DNA of 10,667 bases from the NCBI GenBank assembly GCA_002423155.1, contig DIUV01000026.1, forward strand, positions 14,915 through 25,581, read 5' to 3'. A program made the translations under genes and the position numbers. The stretch is from Alphaproteobacteria bacterium UBA6149 (lineage in GTDB: Bacteria; Pseudomonadota; Alphaproteobacteria; Rickettsiales; UBA998). Positions 5,994 to 10,667 of this stretch are shown here, one piece after another. A model generated the notes under the pieces. The model was given only the letters and a program-made list of their open reading frames with translations, did not search any database and was not told where the DNA came from. Within the stretch, counting starts at the first letter, position 1. Every line of letters starts with the position of its first letter.

Positions 5994-6317
5994 TTAGAAT
6001 AATAAATCTCTTATTTTCTGAGCTCCCGCCCTTGCTTGCTGAGCATTATGCTTGATTTCAGAAAGCTCAGCAGCTTCTTCCCTTCTTTTAGCCGCAGCCG
6101 CATTGTTTTCAATAACAACTTCTCTGGCTTCTTTAAACTCTTGTGTATAGGAAACTCTTGCCTCGTCAATTGCAGATGTTACATCTCCAGCTTTTAGAAA
6201 TCTTCCAATAGTTCCATCATATCCATGTTCATCGCGGTAAATATCAGCAAGCAATTGCACAGCCGCATAATCTACAGCTCTAGATACAACATCTCCATCA
6301 GCATCTCTATCAGCCAT
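5994..6317 (-). CDS. Small hypothetical helical protein upstream of truB
   Basis: Not recognised. The 107-residue product (start MADRDADGDV) is acidic and mostly helical by composition. Its second half (from about 50) is a long Ala/Glu/Arg/Lys-rich stretch (EARVSYTQEFKEAREVVIEN and on) that could form a coiled coil. There is no signal peptide or membrane segment. GGAA lies about 6 nt before the ATG at 6317. In-frame starts at 6347 (ATG) and 6362 (GTG) would add 10 or 15 residues but have weaker ribosome sites. It lies 65-bp spaced after another orphan ORF, and both share the strand and the truB-rpsO direction, so co-transcription is likely. I infer it is a real gene because codon use and ribosome site look normal. 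Confidence 0.6.
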   Translation of the reverse strand: MADRDADGDVVSRAVDYAAVQLLADIYRDEHGYDGTIGRFLKAGDVTSAIDEARVSYTQEFKEAREVVIENNAAAAKRREEAAELSEIKHNAQQARAGAQKIRDLLF

Positions 6318-6380
6318 AATATTTCCATTAATTTTCTTGTTTTTCATCTTAAAAAGTAACACAAATATATTAATATAATA

Positions 6381-6716
6381 TTAACAAAAGTGCGTGCGGT
6401 GGTTTTTTCTATTGTGAGCGTTTGTTTTGTTGCCATTTTTATTGCTAGGTGTAGGCAAAAAAGAAAGTTGTTCAATATGCAAAACATCATCGGCATTGAC
6501 ACAATCTTTAATATCAACATTATCCTCCACTGGACAACTGCCTCCTTCTTTGACAGGTGGCATGAATTTTTTTAGGTCATATTTCTCGGGATTTTTTTTA
6601 AATTCTTCATCATAGCGTCTTTTAATATTATCTCGGTAAGACTGCGCAGCCTTTTTGGCAAGCTCAACCTGCTCAAGCAAATCTTTCGGATAGGTAGCAG
6701 GAAAATTAATCTTCAT
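6381..6716 (-). CDS. Small hypothetical charged protein in the rbfA-truB insert
   Basis: Not recognised. The 111-residue product begins MKINFPATYPKDLLEQVELA and has a basic helical region (about 15-50, QSYRDNIKRRYDEEFKKNPE). A Cys-containing acidic middle (GGSCPVEDNVDIKDCVNADD) and an Asn/Lys/His-rich, probably disordered tail ending in Cys follow. There are three cysteines in all and no membrane segment. The start at 6716 was chosen because GGAG lies 5 nt upstream; a longer reading to 6749 would run into the repeat arm and lacks a ribosome site. It sits at the edge of the repeat island and upstream of the other orphan ORF. The low-complexity tail may be a worn or frameshifted C-terminus. Confidence 0.55.
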   Translation of the reverse strand: MKINFPATYPKDLLEQVELAKKAAQSYRDNIKRRYDEEFKKNPEKYDLKKFMPPVKEGGSCPVEDNVDIKDCVNADDVLHIEQLSFLPTPSNKNGNKTNAHNRKNHRTHFC

Positions 6717-6786
6717 ATTCGCTCCAAATAAGTTACAGGGCAATTTCATAAATCGTTAATTTCGTCTTTTTTCACTAAAATATCTG

Positions 6787-6877
6787 TTGTCATACCGCTG
6801 AAGAGCGGTATCCATGCCCATCAACTAGCGAATAAGCCAATGGTTTGGCATGGATGCCGCTCTCCAGCGGCATGACG
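6787..6877. repeat. Palindromic four-way-junction repeat, copy 3
   Basis: GTC (6789-6791), hairpin ATACCGCT-GAAG-AGCGGTAT (6792-6811), CCATGCC (6812-6818) pairing with GGCATGG (6847-6853), hairpin ATGCCGCT-CTCC-AGCGGCAT (6854-6873), GAC (6874-6876). Geometry is the same as copy 2, with paired base changes in the stems. The left flank AAATATCTGTTGTCAT resembles copy 2 (AAATATCCGTTGTCAT), so the mobile unit is larger than the core. It interrupts the left arm of the surrounding inverted repeat. Confidence 0.9.
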
Positions 6878-6977
6878 ATGGAGAGTTTTATTGCAAAAAC
6901 TCTCTACACGACACTAAGGTTAATAAGACTACAATGTATTGAATAATAAAAATATTTAAAGGTATTGCTTTGCACTC

Positions 6978-7073
6978 TCGGTTGTCATCCCCGCCTTGTG
7001 CGGGGATCTCAGGACACAAAAAAGACCTAATTTGCAGCCCAAGATCCCCGCACGAGGCGGGGATGACAACCGA
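6978..7073. repeat. GC-rich double-hairpin palindrome, variant of the junction family
   Basis: Ends TCGGTTGTCAT and ATGACAACCGA are perfect inverted repeats. They hold two hairpins, ATCCCCGC-CTTGT-GCGGGGAT (6987-7007) and ATCCCCGC-ACGAG-GCGGGGAT (7044-7064), around a 36-bp interior with only weak pairing. The GTC-hairpin-interior-hairpin-GAC order matches the other copies, but stem sequence and loop size (5 nt) differ. Similar GTCATCCC-type palindromes are widespread between genes in alphaproteobacteria. Confidence 0.88.
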
Positions 7074-7219
7074 TAACGCATAAAAACCATCATTATTCAA
7101 TACATTGCAGCCTTATTAACCTTAGTGTCGTGTAGAGTGTTGCAAAAAAGAAAAAATTAACGATTAGTGAAATCGCCTTGAATAAGTTACGCACCGTAAC
7201 TTGTATTTAAGCATTTTTC

Positions 7220-7248
7220 AATATATTTTTAATATATTTTTAATATTT
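7220..7248. repeat. Short AT-rich tandem repeat
   Basis: The 11-bp unit AATATATTTTT occurs twice in tandem (7220-7241), followed by a partial third copy (AATATTT). It lies about 20 bp past the rbfA stop codon, with no associated stem, so it is not a recognisable terminator. Confidence 0.7.
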
Positions 7249-7269
7249 AGCGATAGACCGACAGAAAAA

Positions 7270-7650
7270 TTAATCTTTAAGCAAATCCCGTGCCACCTCA
7301 GGCTTGCTCAGCAACTGATTAATCTTCATCGCCTCATCAAATGAGCGATCCAATTTAAAATTCAAACGCGGAGCAAAACGTAGATTAATCTGAGAAATCA
7401 CCATTTTACGAATGGGAACTATATAATATTCTAACGCGTCCAGCATTTCTTCTGCTTGTTCACCATTTAGCGGCATCACATAAGCAGTAGCGTTTTTCAA
7501 ATCGGGGCTAATGCGCACTTCGGATACGGTGATGGACACACGCTCCAATTCAGGCGCGTGCACATCTCCACGCATCAAAATCCCGGCGAGGACGTGTCGG
7601 ATTTCTTCGCCTACGCGGAGCTGCCGTTGGCTAGGTGGTCTTTTTTCCAT
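7270..7650 (-). CDS. rbfA: 30S ribosome-binding factor RbfA
   Basis: RbfA binds the maturing 30S subunit near 16S helix 1 and aids 5'-end processing, especially in the cold. The 126-residue product is a complete single KH-like domain: N-terminal RQLRVGEEIRHVLAGIL (9-25), the strand VSITVSEVRISPDLKNATAY (38-57) and the family motif LRFAPRLNFKLDRSFDEA. GGGGAG lies 8 nt before the ATG. It follows infB by 13 bp in the standard infB-rbfA order, so the two are surely co-transcribed. Downstream, truB is displaced by an orphan/repeat insert. No hairpin terminator is evident directly after the stop. Confidence 0.96.
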   Translation of the reverse strand: MEKRPPSQRQLRVGEEIRHVLAGILMRGDVHAPELERVSITVSEVRISPDLKNATAYVMPLNGEQAEEMLDALEYYIVPIRKMVISQINLRFAPRLNFKLDRSFDEAMKINQLLSKPEVARDLLKD

Positions 7651-7663
7651 CAGCTAAACTCCC

Positions 7664-10405
7664 CTATACGCTACGAGAAACTTCTTCAACTTCAAAGGCT
7701 TCAATCATATCACCAGCGCGGATGTCTTCGTAATTTTCAAACGCCATACCACATTCATAGCCAGATTTCACCTCTTTCACTTCGTCTTTGAAGCGTTTTA
7801 GCGTTTTCAAGCTACCTTCATGGATTACCACGTTTTCACGCAATAAGCGTACCTTAGCGCCGCGTTTAATCATACCTTCGGTGACCATACAACCTGCCAC
7901 TTTACCAGCTTTGGTGATGTTGAACACTTCACGAATTTCTGCATAACCCAGTAAATTTTCGCGCAATGTCGGAGATAACATGCCCGATAATGCGGCTTTA
8001 ACATCATCCACCAAATCATAAATAACAGAATAATAACGAATACTAACTTTTTCGCGTTCCGCCATCTCACGCGCTTTCACCCCAGCACGCACGTTGAAAC
8101 CAAATAATATCGCACCCGTTGCTTGCGCCAAGCTAACATCCGACTCGCTAATTGCTCCAGCGCCAGAATGGAGAATTTTCACTGCCACTTCTTCGCCCGA
8201 GAATTTTTGTACTGAGCCAATAATTGCTTCTACCGAACCTTGTACGTCGCCTTTGATAATCATCGGCAATTCTTTTACTGCCGAAGAACTCGCCGCCGTA
8301 AACAATTGTTCCAACGACTTCGCCGCTACCACTACTTGTTTTTCTTTATCACGTTTTTTGCGGTATTCAGTAATATCTCGCGCTAATTTTTCGCTATCCA
8401 CCACTGCGAAATCGTCCCCTGCCATAGGCGGCTCGTCTAAGCCCAGCACTTCCACAGGTTGTGAAGGAATAGCCGAAGGAACTTGCGTGCCCTTATCATC
8501 AGTCAAAGCACGGATTTTACCCCAAGATGAACCAGCCACCACAATTGCGCCGGTTTCCAAAGTTCCTTTTTGCACCAACAAAGTAGCCACCACACCGCGA
8601 CCTTTATCCACACGGGACTCAACTACCACGCCTGCCGCTTTACGGTTAGGATTCGCTTTTAATTCTAATATTTCCGCTTGCAACAACAAGGCTTCCACTA
8701 GCCCATCTAGCCCTAAGCCGGTTTTGGCAGAAACTTCTACCACCTGCACGTCACCACCAAATTCCTCAGGAATTAGACCGCGTTGCATTAATTCATTTTT
8801 CACCCGAGAAGGATCCGCCGCTGGTTTATCAATTTTATTGATAGCCACCAACATCGGCACACCCGCTGCTTTTGCATGGCTGATTGCCTCTTCGGTTTGC
8901 GCCATGATACCATCATCCGCCGCTACTACTAGCACGACTACGTCAGTTGCTTTCGCACCACGAGCACGCATAGCGGTAAACGCTTCGTGACCGGGAGTAT
9001 CTAAGAAGGTTACTTTTTGCCCACCAGCAGAAACCTGATATGCACCAATATGTTGGGTAATCCCACCGGCTTCACCTGCCACCACATTAGTTTTACGCAA
9101 AGCATCCAACAAAGAAGTTTTACCATGGTCAACGTGACCCATAATGGTAACTACCGGTGCACGCGGCAACATGTTAGCGCTATCATCTTCTGATTCTTCA
9201 GTGATAATACTTTCCACATCCGCTTCCGCAACACGGCGCACAGTATGCCCCAAATCTAGGGCGATTAATTCTGCAACATCCGCATCAATTGATTGCGAAC
9301 CATTGGCGATAATATCCATCTTCATCAAGATTTTAACTACGTCCGCCACGCGCTCTGCCATACGGTTGGCGAGTTCTTGTACTGTAATGCTCTCAGGTAA
9401 AATAACTTCACGAAAGATTTTTTCTTGCTTAGAGCCGTAACCGCCCTCTAAACGACGAGTTTTTTCACGCTGACGCTTAATCGACGCCATACTGCGAATA
9501 CGCTCTTCTTGATATTCCAACGCTTGCGATACAGTGATTTTTTGCGAAGAACGGCGCGACAAATCGCTTTTTAAGCGAATTTTTTTCTCTTGGTTACGAT
9601 CATCCGCTTCCTTAGTTGCATCCGACGCAGTGCGAGAAGGACCAAAAACCGGACCACCAACAGGGCGATTTGGCGCAGGACTAGCAACATTTTGCGTAAC
9701 ATTATCATTATTTTTCTCTGCCGCAGGAGCAGCCTTTGCCGCCGCACTTGGTGCTAACACCACATTATCTTTACGACGTGAAGGCGCAGTAACCACCGAA
9801 GAACGGTTATTATCCACCACTGCACCGCCTAATTGACGGTTTGCCACACTCATGGCATCTGGTCTGCGCGTATTGCGCACCACTCCACCTAAAGTAGGCT
9901 TAGAGGATGATGCTTTATGCAGATTGCGGCTCACTGGTTGTGGCGCTTCGGACTTAACTTCTGCGGGAGATTCGGCTTTCACTTTCGTTTCCACCACGGG
10001 AGCCACAGGCGCAATTTCTAATTTTTTCTCTACTGGAGCAGGAGCAACTACTGTGTTTTCAACTACCTCTTCGCTATCCGCAGTAGTAATCACATTACGA
10101 GTAGCCTTATTAATCTGCCCACGGTCACGTGTCATTTGTGGCATTTCTTTTGAAGCATTGCGCACATTACGCAACAAAGCTTCTTTTTCTTCCGCTGACA
10201 AGCTAGTGTCACCCGGCAAGCGGCTATCTTCCATCATATTGCCGCCAGCATTGCGGGTGAAGGTGCGCGTTTTCCGCACTTCTACCGTTACCGTTTTGCT
10301 GCTGCCACGGGTGAATTTTTGCGTAACTTTGCCGCTCTCGACGGTTTTTGTTAGCTGTAATGTGCTCGGTCTATTGGCCGTATTGTTTCCGTTATTGTCG
10401 CTCAT
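7664..10405 (-). CDS. infB: Translation initiation factor IF-2
   Basis: IF-2 is the GTPase that places fMet-tRNA on the 30S subunit and promotes subunit joining. The 913-residue protein has the alphaproteobacterial form. An N-terminal basic segment (KTVTVEVRKTRTF, 37-49) is followed by a variable Ala/Pro/Lys/Glu-rich linker (about 110-275), then the IF2-N domain (ILPESITVQELANRMAERV, about 335-390). The G domain has G1 GHVDHGKT (423-430), G3 DTPGH (469-473), G4 NKID (523-526) and G5 SAK (559-561). Domains II, III and the fMet-tRNA-binding C-terminal domain follow to the end. All GTPase motifs are intact. It starts 25 bp after the ylxR stop, with a weak AAAG ribosome site. Confidence 0.98.
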   Translation of the reverse strand: MSDNNGNNTANRPSTLQLTKTVESGKVTQKFTRGSSKTVTVEVRKTRTFTRNAGGNMMEDSRLPGDTSLSAEEKEALLRNVRNASKEMPQMTRDRGQINKATRNVITTADSEEVVENTVVAPAPVEKKLEIAPVAPVVETKVKAESPAEVKSEAPQPVSRNLHKASSSKPTLGGVVRNTRRPDAMSVANRQLGGAVVDNNRSSVVTAPSRRKDNVVLAPSAAAKAAPAAEKNNDNVTQNVASPAPNRPVGGPVFGPSRTASDATKEADDRNQEKKIRLKSDLSRRSSQKITVSQALEYQEERIRSMASIKRQREKTRRLEGGYGSKQEKIFREVILPESITVQELANRMAERVADVVKILMKMDIIANGSQSIDADVAELIALDLGHTVRRVAEADVESIITEESEDDSANMLPRAPVVTIMGHVDHGKTSLLDALRKTNVVAGEAGGITQHIGAYQVSAGGQKVTFLDTPGHEAFTAMRARGAKATDVVVLVVAADDGIMAQTEEAISHAKAAGVPMLVAINKIDKPAADPSRVKNELMQRGLIPEEFGGDVQVVEVSAKTGLGLDGLVEALLLQAEILELKANPNRKAAGVVVESRVDKGRGVVATLLVQKGTLETGAIVVAGSSWGKIRALTDDKGTQVPSAIPSQPVEVLGLDEPPMAGDDFAVVDSEKLARDITEYRKKRDKEKQVVVAAKSLEQLFTAASSSAVKELPMIIKGDVQGSVEAIIGSVQKFSGEEVAVKILHSGAGAISESDVSLAQATGAILFGFNVRAGVKAREMAEREKVSIRYYSVIYDLVDDVKAALSGMLSPTLRENLLGYAEIREVFNITKAGKVAGCMVTEGMIKRGAKVRLLRENVVIHEGSLKTLKRFKDEVKEVKSGYECGMAFENYEDIRAGDMIEAFEVEEVSRSV

Positions 10406-10430
10406 GCCATCTTTACTTTTTTGAAATTCT

Positions 10431-10667
10431 TTAAATCAGGTAGGTATATATAGTATTTTTTTTACGAAATCCAGCTAAACGGTAAGATTCGTCAACTATT
10501 TTCGCGGAAAGTGCTTTATGTGCCAATGCTACATGTACTACTTGCTCTCTTCCTAAGGCTGCGCCTAGCTCATCTCGGCTTAATAAATTGCACACAGGAG
10601 CATCTTTTTTAGAAAATTTATTGGCTAAACGCGCCATTTTCTCCGCGCCATCCTCCGCTGCGTCCGA
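10431..10667 (-). CDS. YlxR-type (DUF448) RNA-binding protein, C-terminal part
   Basis: Partial: the reading frame is open through the right edge of the window, and the N-terminal DUF448 domain would lie beyond it. The 78 visible residues begin SDAAEDGAEKMARLANKFSK, the usual continuation of the EASD...DG segment in the alphaproteobacterial form. They continue through an L7Ae/L30e-like C-terminal half (LSRDELGAALGREQVVHVAL, then the LAGFRK segment). The ATG at 10637 is internal and should not be taken as the start. Position directly upstream of infB is the conserved nusA-ylxR-infB order and supports the call. Its role is RNA or ribosome binding; details are inferred from the family. Confidence 0.82.
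   Translation of the reverse strand, partial: SDAAEDGAEKMARLANKFSKKDAPVCNLLSRDELGAALGREQVVHVALAHKALSAKIVDESYRLAGFRKKNTIYTYLI

Larger units (their letters stand above)
6726..7208. repeat. Composite nested inverted-repeat island between rbfA and the orphan ORFs
   Basis: This fills the gene-free stretch between 6716 and 7270. Outer arms: AAATAAGTTAC plus GCAATTTCATAAATCGTTAA and following bases (6726-6772), inverted at 7146-7208. Next inner arms: 6893-6946 and 7091-7144, sharing CTACACGACACTAAGGTTAA and then CAATGTATTGAATAAT. At the centre is a hairpin pair (6978-7073). The left arm is interrupted at 6773-6892 by a junction-type element, while the right arm runs straight from the outer to the inner segment. 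A small extra hairpin AAGTTAC-GCACC-GTAACTT (7184-7202) marks the right end. No credible gene is present. Confidence 0.85.

Noticed and set aside
6370..6383. AT-only palindrome between the two orphan ORFs as a terminator
   Set aside because: The stem is purely A/T with almost no loop and no T run in the right place, so it is too weak to call.
6888..7100. 70-codon minus-strand ORF in the repeat island
   Set aside because: It lies wholly within inverted-repeat arms and GC-rich hairpins; its sequence is a translation of palindromes and it has no convincing ribosome site.
6726..7208. CRISPR array
   Set aside because: The repeats are long inverted palindromes of differing sequence, not regularly spaced direct repeats with unique spacers.
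8094..8990. 298-codon plus-strand ORF opposite infB
   Set aside because: It is antisense to the conserved GTPase and following domains of IF-2, and its Ser/Thr/Ala-rich sequence is typical of a shadow frame.
9852..10424. 190-codon plus-strand ORF opposite the infB N-terminus
   Set aside because: Shadow of the Ala/Pro/Val-rich IF-2 linker; it has no family features and no promoter.

Overview
The window looks like chromosomal DNA from an AT-rich alphaproteobacterium. The evidence is the gene order ylxR-infB-rbfA-(insert)-truB-rpsO, an alphaproteobacterial-type IF-2, a tolB-pal pair, and a HAD class IIA protein with the DLWGVIHDG motif common in that class. The intergenic regions are rich in palindromic repeats, as in Rickettsiales-like and other host-associated lineages, but the exact taxon cannot be fixed from this sequence.

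Layout. At 1-147 there is the end of a palindromic repeat and a degenerate repeat arm. On the minus strand follow the outer-membrane integrity genes pal (205-696, with a strong terminator at 148-186) and tolB (946-2259, with its own likely promoter at 2288-2316). On the plus strand lie an orphan two-membrane-segment protein gene (2448-3104), a 196-bp near-perfect inverted repeat (3111-3306) and a HAD-family hydrolase gene (3360-4220). Converging on the HAD gene is a broken gene for a small DUF3147-type membrane protein (4217-4658, minus). It is split by a 101-bp MITE-like element (4360-4460) flanked by a TA duplication. From 4675 to the right edge everything is minus strand: terminator, rpsO, truB, two orphan small ORFs, a 480-bp repeat island, rbfA, infB and the 3' part of ylxR.

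Function. The right half is the translation block: IF-2 (initiation), RbfA (30S maturation), TruB (tRNA psi55), S15 (30S assembly) and the YlxR RNA-binding protein. The usual close rbfA-truB junction has been opened by about 1.3 kb holding two unrecognised small genes and layered repeats. The left half carries the periplasmic/outer-membrane end of the Tol-Pal system; tolQRA are not next to it.

The most interesting content is the repeat biology. (1) A TA-targeting MITE-like element whose removal exactly restores a 112-residue reading frame. (2) A family of four-way-junction palindromes (copies at 1-79, 3154-3264 and 6789-6876, and a variant at 6978-7073) whose stems show compensatory base changes. 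(3) A visible history in which one junction element has inserted into the arm of an older, larger inverted repeat at 6726-7208.
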